DNA of 41,573 nucleotides from CAZOEL01 sp964578835 (lineage in GTDB: Bacteria; Desulfobacterota; Syntrophobacteria; Syntrophobacterales; Syntrophobacteraceae). The notes beneath the pieces were generated by a model. It did no database searches, was not told where the DNA came from, and saw only the letters and a program-made list of their open reading frames with translations. Location: the NCBI GenBank assembly GCA_964578835.1, contig CAZOEL010000063.1, forward strand, positions 1-41,573, read 5' to 3'. Shown in pieces: positions 17,701 through 25,747 of the stretch (within the stretch, counting starts at the first letter, position 1; every line of letters begins with the position of its first letter). The position numbers were made by a program, and so were the translations under genes.

Positions 17701-17907
17701 GGAATAGATCCCGAAGAAATACCGTTCATTTTCGATCTTTTTCATAGAACGCGCGGCGGGGAAAGAAAAGAAGGCTACGGGATTGGTCTTGCGACGGTAA
17801 AAGCCATTGTGGAAGGACACGAAGGGAAAGTGAAGGTGACAAGCGAGCTTGGAAAAGGCTCTACCTTCACCATCTACCTGCCCAAAGCGCGAAGAATGGA
17901 TGACTGA
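14767..17907 (+). CDS. Sodium/solute-symporter-fused sensor histidine kinase (CbrA-like)
   Basis: A 1046-residue sensor in which a transporter-like domain is joined to a kinase. Residues about 1-480 have some 13 membrane helices with SLC5/SSS features (SLAVYCTAWTYYGSVG, ISARYNKSQLLA, FLPRQFHVAVVEN, FIGGVSASAGMIMVSS). A linker of about 555-665 resembles the STAC domain, followed by a short coiled coil, one PAS domain (about 700-815), HisKA with MFAHDMRSSLTGIHGLG (phospho-acceptor His828) and an ATPase with NLLDNAIKFS, DEGIGIDPEE and GYGIGLATVKAI. CbrA of Pseudomonas controls carbon/nitrogen use and takes up histidine; the ligand here is unknown. No receiver domain is fused and no response regulator lies next to it, so it is an orphan kinase in this window. 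Confidence 0.93.
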   Translation: MIDPRIVFAALCLYVGLLFAIALWVERNTHKGRSPANNPIVYSLSLAVYCTAWTYYGSVGKAATSGMLFLPIYLGPTLCILAWWILLRKMVRLKNTHRITSIADFISARYNKSQLLAAIATIIAIVGILPYVALQLKAIISAFLIITTPPAGDLAATSGSGSEISRYVGPVSVTLMIITTIILGLRRLDPTERHEGMIMALAVECLVKLVAFLLAGFFVTYFIFDGFGDILERIAETEHQALVSSWGMGSPPYLSWTTYLILSMSAILFLPRQFHVAVVENFEEKHILTAMWLFPLYMLLINIFVLPIALGGLLKGYPAEAADNFVLLLPLHSGKAWLSLLVFIGGVSASAGMIMVSSVTVATMITNHLLLPLIASIRQLEILKGHLLKCRWAALAGFIATGYWFEELTMKPYMLANIGLISFAAVLQFAPAILGGVFWRKGNEAGAILGLSSGFLIWCYTQLLPSFVRNGWLSESLLENGPLGITIFKPEALFGISGLDSISHTVVWTMLFNVGFYVIGSLYFEQDPEEQSIAEQFVGVSGNGASLLPLRGGDAYINLAAKSKELMQVFRQYFPPEKAAMLLDKCIEETGIKGESRISIIQLVELHSQAEKCLAGSIGAAAAYKALHEGVVLNPREAQELSEVYAAMLANLKVTPADLKTKIDYYQERETFLMHHVDELEREISERMKIQQALQESENRFRGLVETMNEGLEIEDENGFVTYVNDRLCDLWGCEREEIVNHPAAQFLSKIEHKAPEACENNADIRKIASYEATWTTNDGRKIPTVVSSVPIFDSWGAYRGKFSVITDISDLKAHEREKANLISMFAHDMRSSLTGIHGLGLRLLTKYSSLDDQRREEYLRIINREAAKLESLVDDFLEFSRLETGRLKLSFGAISLDKELLELFEFYQPRASQKGINLEICIEKALPVIQADAGRLRRVFTNLLDNAIKFSHETGTVSILAEEAEKDVIIKISDEGIGIDPEEIPFIFDLFHRTRGGERKEGYGIGLATVKAIVEGHEGKVKVTSELGKGSTFTIYLPKARRMDD

Positions 17908-17939
17908 GATGCGCGTTTGATTCAGATAAGCTGGAGGTA

Positions 17940-17970
17940 GGGCGAGGATATACTCGCCCGCCCCTTGCTT
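17940..17970 (+). terminator. Probable terminator after the symporter-kinase gene
   Basis: GGGCGAG (17940-17946) and CTCGCCC (17953-17959) form a perfect 7-bp stem with a 6-nt loop, 33 nt after the stop codon. The downstream tract GCCCCTTGCTTTT is only partly T-rich. Confidence 0.5.
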
Positions 17971-17999
17971 TTGGACTCTAGCAGCCCATCAGCGCCCTT

Positions 18000-18063
18000 T
18001 CTTCCGGTGGAAGCGGGCCCCCTCTCCCTCAGGGAGAGGGTCGGGCTGAGGGAAGTATTCTTT
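18000..18063. repeat. Interspersed palindromic repeat, copy 2
   Basis: Matches 7348-7411 with three differences by eye. Core palindrome CCCTCTCCCT-C-AGGGAGAGGG. Downstream (about 18091-18109) a partial third copy, TGTCCCTCAAGGGAGAGGG, is seen, and GGTCCACTAGC near 18142-18152 is the inverse of the sequence just left of copy 1. Confidence 0.85.
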
Positions 18064-18173
18064 GTGATGAGGACCTCCCCTCACCCTGCCCTGTCCCTCA
18101 AGGGAGAGGGAAAAGACTGCAACCTGAACATTCAAAGTTTATGGTCCACTAGCTAAAACTGCTTCGAAACGCT

Positions 18174-20117
18174 CTATTTGGAGAGCGTGCTCTTTACGCC
18201 ATATCCGATCTTGTGAGCCGCCTCCTGAATGATGGTGAGGGCTCCGGGATCTTCGATTGTCGAAGGCGTCTTGTATTCCTGACCGTCAGCAATCTTTCTC
18301 ATCGTTCCTCGCAGGATCTTGCCGGACCGGGTCTTGGGAAGCTTTTCCACGACAACGGCGCTTTTGAAGGAGGCAACCGCGCCAATGTCATTTCTCACCA
18401 TCTGAACAAGCTCGGTTGCAATCTCACCGGGATCGCGCTTAACGCCCGCTTTGAGCACGAAAAAGCCTACCGGGACCTGGCCTTTGAGCGAATCCTCCGC
18501 TCCAATGACGGCGCACTCGGCCACATCCGGATGCCTGGCCACAATCTCTTCCATGGCGCCGGTCGAAAGCCTGTGGCCGGCCACGTTGATGATGTCATCC
18601 ACACGGCCCATTACATAGACGTACCCGTCGCTATCCGTGTAGCCGCCATCGCCGGTGAAATAGTATCCCGGAAAGGCGCTCACATACGATTCCTTGAATT
18701 TATCGTCATTCTGCCAGAGGGTGGGCAACGTTCCAGGAGGAAGAGGCAGTTTTACGCCGATGACTCCCTGTTCATTGGCTCCGATCTCCTTGCCGGTATC
18801 GGCCTGCAGGATCTTGACATTGTAGCCCGGAACAGGCTTGGTCGCCGACCCCGCCTTTATCGGGAACAGCTCCAGCCCGCGGAAGTTTGCCGTAATAGCC
18901 CATCCCGTCTCAGTCTGCCACCAATGGTCGATAACCGGGATCTTCAGCAAATCCGAAGCCCAGTAGTAGGTATCCGGATCGGTTCTCTCTCCCGCCAGAA
19001 AGAGCGTCTGAAAACGGGATATGTCATGCTTCTTGAGATATTCCCCTTTGGGATCCTCGCGCTTGATCGCCCTGAAAGCCGTGGGAGCGGTAAAAAGAGC
19101 TTTGACGTCGTGCTGAGAGATCACCCTCCAAAAAGCTCCCGGATCGGGGGTCCCGACAGGTTTTCCCTCGTAAAGAATAGTGGTTGCGCCCAAAAGAAGC
19201 GGCCCGTATACGATATAGGAATGCCCCACGACCCAGCCCACGTCTGACGCGGCCCAATAGACCTCGCCGGGGTTGATCCCGTAGATATGCTTCATGGACC
19301 ACTTCAGGGCGACGGCATGGCCGCCGTTATCGCGCACGACGCCCTTGGGAATGCCGGTTGTTCCGGAAGTGTACAGGATGTAGAGCGGATCGGTGGACTT
19401 TACCAAAACACAGTCGGCTGGTTGAGCGTTTTTTTCCGTCTCCGCCCAATCGAAATCGCGGCCCGGGAGCATTTCAGCAGAGGCTTGCGGCCTTTGAAGT
19501 ATTACGCATTTCTCCACCTTGTGAGAAGCGATTTCAATGGCTTCATCAAGCAATGGCTTGTAGGGAATGACCTTTTTGACTTCTATGCCGCAGGAAGCGG
19601 ATAGAATAACGTTCGGTTTGGCGTCGTCTATGCGCACAGCCAGTTCTTTGGGCGCAAATCCGCCAAAGACGACAGAGTGAATAGCCCCCAGGCGGGCGCA
19701 GGCCAGCATGGCAATGACGGCTTCAGGAATCATGGGCATGTAGATGATGACTCGATCGCCCTTATTGACGCCAAGTCCCCGCAACATGCCGGCAGTCTTC
19801 GACACCCTCTCTTTTAACTCAGAATACGTGAACTTCTTGATCGTATCGGTTACCGGACTGTCGTAGACGATCGCAACCTGGTCTCCTCTGCCGTTTTCGA
19901 TATGAACATCCAAGGCATTGTAGCAGGTATTCATCTCCGCTCCGGGAAACCATTTATAAAAGGGAGGATTGGAGCTATCGAGAACACGGTCGTACGGTTT
20001 GTTCCAGACTACCTCCTTGGCGGCTTTACCCCAGAAAGACTCGGGATTTTCCACAGATTCCTTAAAAGCCTCAGCATAACTGCCCGCTATGTTTCCACTC
20101 TCTACTCCACTCTTCAT
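18174..20117 (-). CDS. Propionyl-CoA/acetyl-CoA synthetase (AMP-forming)
   Basis: Activates a short carboxylic acid with ATP and CoA through an acyl-adenylate. Family marks include the phosphate loop YTSGTTGIPKG, WAASDVGWVVGHSYIVYGPL, the WWQTETGW region, YFTGDGGYTDSDGY and the C-terminal catalytic lysine in KTRSGKILRGTMR, a frequent acetylation-control site. VFGGFAPKELAVRIDDA and the YKPLLDEAIE segment look more like PrpE/ACSS3 (propionate) than AcsA, but substrate range is not certain. Start at ATG 20117 has GAGGAG 7 nt upstream and gives 647 residues; an open frame 19 codons longer exists. It stands alone between long spacers, facing away from the symporter-kinase. Confidence 0.93.
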   Translation of the reverse strand: MKSGVESGNIAGSYAEAFKESVENPESFWGKAAKEVVWNKPYDRVLDSSNPPFYKWFPGAEMNTCYNALDVHIENGRGDQVAIVYDSPVTDTIKKFTYSELKERVSKTAGMLRGLGVNKGDRVIIYMPMIPEAVIAMLACARLGAIHSVVFGGFAPKELAVRIDDAKPNVILSASCGIEVKKVIPYKPLLDEAIEIASHKVEKCVILQRPQASAEMLPGRDFDWAETEKNAQPADCVLVKSTDPLYILYTSGTTGIPKGVVRDNGGHAVALKWSMKHIYGINPGEVYWAASDVGWVVGHSYIVYGPLLLGATTILYEGKPVGTPDPGAFWRVISQHDVKALFTAPTAFRAIKREDPKGEYLKKHDISRFQTLFLAGERTDPDTYYWASDLLKIPVIDHWWQTETGWAITANFRGLELFPIKAGSATKPVPGYNVKILQADTGKEIGANEQGVIGVKLPLPPGTLPTLWQNDDKFKESYVSAFPGYYFTGDGGYTDSDGYVYVMGRVDDIINVAGHRLSTGAMEEIVARHPDVAECAVIGAEDSLKGQVPVGFFVLKAGVKRDPGEIATELVQMVRNDIGAVASFKSAVVVEKLPKTRSGKILRGTMRKIADGQEYKTPSTIEDPGALTIIQEAAHKIGYGVKSTLSK

Positions 20118-20174
20118 GTAAGCTCTCCTCAGTTTCATCCCACTGGTTTTTCCAGCATCAGGTTTGGTATCCAC

Positions 20175-20737
20175 TCAACCGAAAGAACGCTTTTCCCTTT
20201 ACGGACATTTTTCATGAAACGAAAGACAAGACGCCGCCCAACGCAAGAATGACTTTAAAAACGTTCACCCCCTTTCTGTTATTCTATGGTGGGAAGACCG
20301 GCTCAAGCACAATACAGAACTGATTCTCGTCAAATCCGATTCTGCATTACGGAGCGTAGACATCATCTCTTTCCCAACGCCTGCAAGAGGCGATAGAATG
20401 CTCAGCCTTCCCGAAGGGATAGATTCCGCAGCTAAATGTCTTCTATAAATCTAGGTCGAGGTTCGTTCGCACGAAAAAGGATCAACAGAGAAAGAACAGC
20501 AGTTATGATGAGAGCTCATGAGCGTCAGTGAAGAGGCGCCGAAAACGAAAATCAATACTAACGCTTGTACAAATAACAGCATCCAAGGCAAGTGTCAATG
20601 TCCATGGATGAAGGGGGCAATGAAAAACGGAAATGGACAAGGGCGATGAGGCAGGTTACAGCGCCGCCGACTTCGACGGCGCTGTCGTTAAAGAACGACC
20701 GAGAGCAACGTCCGGATGATGAATCCAAAACCTCACT
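20175..20737. other. 560-bp spacer between the acyl-CoA synthetase and mqnA
   Basis: No gene with a credible ribosome site and protein is seen on either strand. It should contain the acyl-CoA synthetase promoter at its left side and the end of the mqn transcript at its right side. Confidence 0.4.
20659..20684 (-). terminator. Possible terminator hairpin after mqnA
   Basis: CAGCGCCG (20659-20666) pairs with CGGCGCTG (20677-20684), about 55 nt beyond the mqnA stop. There is no T-tract, so this may be only a stable hairpin. Confidence 0.35.
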
Positions 20738-21598
20738 TCATGCGACATGGTCCAGTGTGGAACAGAGCTCGAGAGCGGGAATTCGTTTGATTTCGTCCAA
20801 CTCGAAGAGATAACGATAAAAGCTTTCCAAGCCGGCGAGGTTCCCCTGGTCCAGATTGTAATCCAAAGTCGAGTAGTAGTCCTGAAACTCTGCATAGCTG
20901 AGGGGACCCGATTTGGAGGCTTCCGAGCAGACTCGGTCCATGTTCTCATACCCCCACGCCTTCGCCATCAACAGAGAGTCCACAGCGCCTCTCAAACGCC
21001 CGTTCCATCTCTCTACCGTTTGCCGCTGTACAACCCAGAGAGCGAATACGAAAGGAAGCCCGGTCCACTCGCGCCACGCTTCACTCAAATCCAGTCTGTA
21101 GGGATACTGCTCATGGCTCTTCAGTCTCAGAGCTTCATCGCCGATAGCGAGAAAGGCTGTCGGTCTCGGCTCTCGAGCCAAGGCTTCCGTGCAGTTGCCG
21201 GTCTTGAAGACAACCTTCATCCCGAAGCGGAATGAGAAGAGAATCTTTAGCAGGGCGACCGATGTATGGGATTGCGCGCTCAAAAGGATTGTCTCGCCAT
21301 CCAGTTCCTCAATTGGAGCACGGCTCAGAAGAAGCACGCTTTTCACAGCTCCCGAACAGCTTATCGATAGGTCTGGAAGTATGAAATAGCGTTCGGGGCT
21401 TCGGGCGTATTCGATTGAAGAGACAACGCTCAGGTCCAGCTTCCCCTCCGACATGAGCCCGTTCAGATAAGCCGGAATGCCCGATATGATTTCGAACGGA
21501 TGCGAGATAATTCCCGCTTCCAAAGGGAAATAAATGGGAAGAATATTGAGAAAGCCGATCTTCCCCAGCCTTAACTGTGATTGGGACAACTGGCCCAT
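20738..21598 (-). CDS. mqnA: Chorismate dehydratase
   Basis: First enzyme of the futalosine route to menaquinone: it dehydrates chorismate to 3-[(1-carboxyvinyl)oxy]benzoate. The 286-residue protein has the periplasmic-binding-like MqnA fold, with LGKIGFLNILPIYFPLE at the start, LDLSVVSSIEYA, the TSVALLKILF segment, AFLAIGDEALRL, DLSEAWREWTGLPFVFALWVV and DYYSTLDYNL. AAAGGAGCG precedes the ATG. It overlaps the end of the amidohydrolase gene by 28 nt and is last in the operon. Confidence 0.95.
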   Translation of the reverse strand: MGQLSQSQLRLGKIGFLNILPIYFPLEAGIISHPFEIISGIPAYLNGLMSEGKLDLSVVSSIEYARSPERYFILPDLSISCSGAVKSVLLLSRAPIEELDGETILLSAQSHTSVALLKILFSFRFGMKVVFKTGNCTEALAREPRPTAFLAIGDEALRLKSHEQYPYRLDLSEAWREWTGLPFVFALWVVQRQTVERWNGRLRGAVDSLLMAKAWGYENMDRVCSEASKSGPLSYAEFQDYYSTLDYNLDQGNLAGLESFYRYLFELDEIKRIPALELCSTLDHVA

Positions 21599-22815
21599 TG
21601 ATGCGCTCCTTTTTCACCCTGGTAGATGACCGTTTCGAAAAGCTCGCGCTTCGAAACGGGCCCTGGAAGAGCCACGGCCAAAAGTGCCGCCCGCCTCCCC
21701 GGCTCGATACTCCCGTATTGGCTTAGTCTCTGGAGGGCTGCCGCCCCCCCGTCGGTGATCATCCTGAAGGCCGATTCGGGCTTTAGGTCGGGATAAGCAT
21801 TCAATGCAAAGGCGGCCTCGGCAAACAAGCTCAAGTCTTTGTTGCTGGCCAGGCTATCCGTGCCCAGAGCCGCAGTGACGCCAAGCTTCATGGCCATCGC
21901 GATATCCGCCCGCCCCACATTCAAGTTGCGATTACTGCGTAAGCAGAAGCAAACGCCGCAGTTTCTTTGCGCGACGATCTCCCAGTCCGATCGATCGAGA
22001 TGGACCGCGTGCACAAGGAGCGTACGCTCGTCTAAAACGCCCAGTGAGTCCAGATAACCGACGGGGCTTTTTCGGGGAGGCGTCCAGCCGGACGTCCATT
22101 TTCCCAGTCCTTCAAGCACCTCGCGGCACAGCCCATCGCCGCTCATCAAAAACCGGACCTCCTCCTCATGCTCTGCAGCGTGGATGCTGAAAACACGCCC
22201 CGTCTTACGACACTGCGCTTTCGCCTCCCGTATGAGAGCGGCCGATGCGGAGTAACAGGCGTGAGCGGCCAGGCTCAAGAACGGATCTTCCTTTTCGCGC
22301 GCGCGGAAAGAATGGAGAAGAGAAGGCTCCATAGCCGTCTCCAGATCGCGCCGATCGAAGCCCAGCACTTCAAAGAAAACATTCCTCGAAAGGGCCGGGC
22401 TCTCCCCGGTTCTATCGATCCCAACTCCATTGGTAATATCGCCGCAAAGGCAGGCGCCGCTCGCAGTAAGAAGCTCCTCGCCTATTCTCACCCCTTCTCT
22501 GAGTCTCTCCGGGGTGAGCGAGGGACGAAGCGGCAAGAGCGCTTTGAGCCACGTAGCAAAACTCTCCTGAGGCAGCGCGATTTCAGATTGAAGCGTTGAA
22601 AGCTCGAGATGCGCATGAGCGTTGACCAAAGCGGGCATGAGAGCGGCCTCGCCATAGTCGATGATCTTCGCGTGCCGCCCACACTGGGAAGTCAACTCCC
22701 GGTAAGGTCCCACGGCAAGGATTACGCCATCTTTGGCCAGGACTGCGCCGTCTTCCACCGGCGCGCTGGAGGCCGGCATCAACCATGCCGCTCGATGCAG
22801 AATCTGCTCTCCCAT
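21571..22815 (-). CDS. Amidohydrolase, probable aminodeoxyfutalosine deaminase
   Basis: Metal-dependent deaminase of the COG0402 type. Metal ligands appear as HxH in NAHAHLELS (His67, His69), a His in the HAAEHEEEV segment, another in HAVHLDRSDW and the Asp of LGTDSLASNKDLS. Within this superfamily some members deaminate 6-amino-6-deoxyfutalosine to futalosine. Being placed between mqnC and mqnA makes that the best assignment, although S-adenosylhomocysteine or other nucleoside deamination cannot be excluded. Length 414. Its start lies 42 nt after the mqnC stop codon and its end overlaps mqnA. If correct, a futalosine hydrolase (MqnB) must be encoded elsewhere. Confidence 0.85.
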   Translation of the reverse strand: MGEQILHRAAWLMPASSAPVEDGAVLAKDGVILAVGPYRELTSQCGRHAKIIDYGEAALMPALVNAHAHLELSTLQSEIALPQESFATWLKALLPLRPSLTPERLREGVRIGEELLTASGACLCGDITNGVGIDRTGESPALSRNVFFEVLGFDRRDLETAMEPSLLHSFRAREKEDPFLSLAAHACYSASAALIREAKAQCRKTGRVFSIHAAEHEEEVRFLMSGDGLCREVLEGLGKWTSGWTPPRKSPVGYLDSLGVLDERTLLVHAVHLDRSDWEIVAQRNCGVCFCLRSNRNLNVGRADIAMAMKLGVTAALGTDSLASNKDLSLFAEAAFALNAYPDLKPESAFRMITDGGAAALQRLSQYGSIEPGRRAALLAVALPGPVSKRELFETVIYQGEKGAHQWASCPNHS

Positions 22816-22857
22816 CTCTTTCTATTCCCGCATAATCGCAAGCTCGCCTTCAGGCGC

Positions 22858-23913
22858 TCAAACCAGCTCGTACGCCATGGTTCTTTGCCGCGGCTCAAAG
22901 CCCGCGGCCCGAATGATGCGGCGGATCTCTTCAATGGAAAGCCTGAAGCAGACTCCGGCCGCAGCAACGACATTCTCTTCGATCATCGTCGATCCGAAAT
23001 CGTTCGCTCCAAAACCGAGGGCGATCTGCGCGACTTTAGGCCCCATGGTGACCCAGGAAGCCTGAATGTTGTCGAAGTTGTCGAGCGCAATGCGCGATAT
23101 GGCCAGAAGCCTGAGATAGGAGACGGCCGTCTCGGGATCTCGGCTGATTGCTGTATGGTAAGGCTGAAAAGCCCAGGGGATGAAGGCCGTAAAGCCTGAG
23201 GTGCGGTCCTGGAGGTCTCTCAGCGCGAAGAGGTGCTCCAGACGGTGAATGGGTTCTTCTTCGTGCCCGAACATCATGGTCGCCGTAGTGCGAAGCCCCT
23301 GCCGGTGCGCCTCCTCCATGACGGCAAGCCATTCGCCGGCAGAGCATTTCTTGGGCGAAACGCGCTTTCGAACGGAATCCACCAGAATTTCCGCCCCTCC
23401 TCCGGGGATGGAATCCAGCCCGGCCGCCCTGAGCCTTTTTATGACCGTTCCAATGTCTAACTTCTCAAGCAAGGCGAAATGAACGATCTCAGGCGGAGAG
23501 AAAGCGTGAATGTGTATGGGATAGCGGCTTTTTATGAAGCCGAGCATCTCCTCGTAAAATGAAAGAGGAAGATCCGGGTGATGACCGCCCTGCATGAGGA
23601 TCTGTGTTCCCCCGAGGCTCAATGTCTCTTCGATCTTCTTTGAGAGCTCATCCCGCGTGAGCAGATATCCGCCTTCCTGGCCCGGAGCTTTGAAGAAGGC
23701 GCAAAAACGGCATCCGCAAACACACACGTTTGAATAGTTGATGTTTCGATCCACCACATAGGTGACATGAGCTTCGGGGCGTTTTTTGAGGCGAATCTGG
23801 TGAGCCAGATGCCCAAGAAGGTGGAAATCCGCCTCGAGATAGAGCCGCAGGGCCTCATCGATGCTCAAGCGCTCGTTCGATCGGACTTTATCAATAAGCG
23901 TAGCCGGCTGCAT
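22858..23913 (-). CDS. mqnC: Cyclic dehypoxanthinyl futalosine synthase (radical SAM)
   Basis: Radical-SAM enzyme that cyclises dehypoxanthine futalosine in menaquinone synthesis. The cluster motif CX3CX2C is CVCGCRFC in a NINYSNVCVCGCRFCAFFK context. Further MqnC marks are ILMQGGHHPDLPL, IHIHAFSPPEI, DSIPGGGAEILVD, TTATMMFGH and FIPWAFQP. Length 351 is normal. ATG 23913 has AAGAGGA 5-7 nt upstream and begins 11 nt after the mqnE stop. The frame is open much further upstream, but there it runs over mqnE in another frame. Confidence 0.95.
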   Translation of the reverse strand: MQPATLIDKVRSNERLSIDEALRLYLEADFHLLGHLAHQIRLKKRPEAHVTYVVDRNINYSNVCVCGCRFCAFFKAPGQEGGYLLTRDELSKKIEETLSLGGTQILMQGGHHPDLPLSFYEEMLGFIKSRYPIHIHAFSPPEIVHFALLEKLDIGTVIKRLRAAGLDSIPGGGAEILVDSVRKRVSPKKCSAGEWLAVMEEAHRQGLRTTATMMFGHEEEPIHRLEHLFALRDLQDRTSGFTAFIPWAFQPYHTAISRDPETAVSYLRLLAISRIALDNFDNIQASWVTMGPKVAQIALGFGANDFGSTMIEENVVAAAGVCFRLSIEEIRRIIRAAGFEPRQRTMAYELV

Positions 23914-23924
23914 AAGTCCTCTTA

Positions 23925-25046
23925 TCACTCCTCGAGCGCCTGGCTGCAAACGGAAGACCCGGCGGCCTGAAAGAAGCAGTTCCGCTCCACGGGCCGAAAG
24001 CCGGCCTCGCGAATAATCCGCTCGAGCTGAGGTCGGGTGAGGGCCTGTTCCGACTCCGCTCCCGCCATGTGTCCGATCTTTTCCTCGATGACCGTGCCGT
24101 CGAAATCGTCCGCCCCGAAATAGAGCGCAATCTGGGCGAGCTTTACGGTCAGCATGACCCAATACGCTTTCACATGAGGGAAGTTATCCAGCATGAGGCG
24201 GCTTACGGCGATGGTTTTAAGATCTTCCACTCCCGTCGTGGGCTCTTTTTTCTGCACTTTGGTATTTCCGGGCTGAAAGGGCAGTGGAATAAAACAAACG
24301 AACCCGTTCGTTTCATCCTGGAGCTCGCGCAGAGCAATCAGATGCTCCAGACGTTCCCGCTCGGTTTCAACATGCCCGTAAAGCATCGTGGCGTTAGTCT
24401 TAATGCCGAGCGAGTGAGCCTCTCTCATGACGCCTAGCCAGTCCTTGCCGCTGAGCTTCTTCGGGCACAGGTCGCCGCGCACACGCTCACTGAAGACCTC
24501 GGCGCCCCCGCCAGGCATCATATCTAGGCCGACCGACTTCAGCCGAAGCAGCACGTCCCGGATCGAGATTCCTTCTATCTGCGCAAAGTTGGCAATTTCC
24601 ACCGCCGTGAACGCTTTGATGAGAATCTCCGGCCTCAAGGCCTTAATCCCTCTCAGCATGTCTTCAAAATGCTCCAACCGAAGCTCCGGGTGGCATCCCC
24701 CCACGATGTGCGCCTCGGTAATGGGATCGCCGGCGCGAGAGCGAAGTTTTTCGAAGATCTCCTCGAGACTCAGAAGAAACGCCAGCTGATCCCCTTTGTC
24801 ACGGCCGAAGGCGCAGAATAGACAGCCGTTCACGCATATATTCGAATAATTTATATGCTGATTCATCACATAAAAGGCGACATCGCCATGGCGCTCTGTC
24901 CGAACATGATGGGCCAAAGCTCCCACCGCCAACATATCCGGGCAGGAAAAAAGCTTTTCCCCATCTTCAATCGATAATCGCCGACCGTTTATCGTTTTTT
25001 CGTAAACGTCTTCCAGCCCGAGCTTTTCGTACACGCTATAATCCAT
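23925..25046 (-). CDS. mqnE: Aminodeoxyfutalosine synthase (radical SAM)
   Basis: Joins 3-[(1-carboxyvinyl)oxy]benzoate to the adenosyl group of SAM to give 6-amino-6-deoxyfutalosine. The cluster motif is CVNGCLFC, within HINYSNICVNGCLFCAF. Family marks: HIVGGCHPELRLEHFEDML, IKAFTAVEIANFA, GLDMMPGGGAEVF, KTNATMLYGH, FIPLPFQP and FGADDFDGTVIEEKI. Length 373. Its start overlaps the end of the TetR gene by 11 nt, so the regulator and the pathway genes share one message. Confidence 0.95.
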   Translation of the reverse strand: MDYSVYEKLGLEDVYEKTINGRRLSIEDGEKLFSCPDMLAVGALAHHVRTERHGDVAFYVMNQHINYSNICVNGCLFCAFGRDKGDQLAFLLSLEEIFEKLRSRAGDPITEAHIVGGCHPELRLEHFEDMLRGIKALRPEILIKAFTAVEIANFAQIEGISIRDVLLRLKSVGLDMMPGGGAEVFSERVRGDLCPKKLSGKDWLGVMREAHSLGIKTNATMLYGHVETERERLEHLIALRELQDETNGFVCFIPLPFQPGNTKVQKKEPTTGVEDLKTIAVSRLMLDNFPHVKAYWVMLTVKLAQIALYFGADDFDGTVIEEKIGHMAGAESEQALTRPQLERIIREAGFRPVERNCFFQAAGSSVCSQALEE

Positions 25047-25713
25047 CGGAAACCCTTGCAGTATCAGTGTTTCTCATGCCAATACCCTGTTCCAGCAGTC
25101 GGATGACCTCATCCACCCTGGATTCGATCTCTTTGGGCGAAGCCTGGTACAAGCCCGCTCCCGCGTCCAGAAAAGAAACGCAATAGGCTTGAAGAAAGCG
25201 GTCCATCAAGGCATCCAGAAAGAACACGGTCATCTCGATGTCCAGATCCTCCCGAAGCTCTCCCGTCTTCACCCCGGCTTCGATCAAGGGCTTCAGATAT
25301 TCGGCGGAAAAGAGATGCACTTGCTGGAGGAACTCGGTCCGCAGCGGGAAATCTTCCTGGAACATCATCTTGAGGTATATTTGAAAAATACGCGGATGTT
25401 CTTCGATGAAATGGATTCCAGCAAGGAGGCTGCGCCTGATGCGCTCGAAAAAACCGGCATCCGAAGTCTCCGCCTTCACTTTTCTTAAAGAGCGCCTCAC
25501 CAGATTCACCGCATGATCGAAAATAACGCCGAAGAGTCCCTCTTTGGTTCCAAAGTATTGAAAGATAGAGCCCTTGGCTATGCCGAGCTTCTGAACCATG
25601 CGATTGACGCTGGCCTGTCTAAAGCCCTGATAAGCAAATTCATCGATTGCCGTATCGATAATTCTCTGTTTTTTCTCGGATTCAAGCTTATTGAATGTCT
25701 CGCGCGGAACCAC
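25036..25713 (-). CDS. TetR/AcrR-family repressor heading the menaquinone operon
   Basis: A 225-residue DNA-binding regulator. The helix-turn-helix is in residues about 17-60 (IIDTAIDEFAYQGFRQASVNRMVQKLGIAKGSI is summarised here as AIDEFAYQGF then GIAKGSIFQYF, with KEGLFGVIFD after it). The C-terminal part is helical and would bind a ligand and dimerise. Start GTG 25713 has AAAGGAG 5 nt upstream; the overlapping ATG is out of frame. It is the first gene of the operon and most likely represses its own promoter through the palindrome at 25734-25747. Ligand unknown; a quinone-related or fatty-acyl signal is only a guess. Confidence 0.92.
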   Translation of the reverse strand: MVPRETFNKLESEKKQRIIDTAIDEFAYQGFRQASVNRMVQKLGIAKGSIFQYFGTKEGLFGVIFDHAVNLVRRSLRKVKAETSDAGFFERIRRSLLAGIHFIEEHPRIFQIYLKMMFQEDFPLRTEFLQQVHLFSAEYLKPLIEAGVKTGELREDLDIEMTVFFLDALMDRFLQAYCVSFLDAGAGLYQASPKEIESRVDEVIRLLEQGIGMRNTDTARVSDGL

Positions 25714-25733
25714 ATCAACTCCTTTGAATTAAG

Positions 25734-25747
25734 TGACCAGGTGGTCA
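25734..25747. promoter_or_regulatory. Probable TetR operator
   Basis: TGACCA-GG-TGGTCA is an inverted repeat with perfect 6-bp arms. It touches the -10 box and covers the expected transcription start, where bound repressor would block RNA polymerase. Confidence 0.75.

Noticed and set aside
18213..19247. 344-codon plus-strand frame
   Set aside because: Antisense to the acyl-CoA synthetase; arises from its codon bias.
20592..20813. 73-codon plus-strand frame
   Set aside because: Overlaps the 3' end of mqnA and a hairpin; composition is not protein-like.
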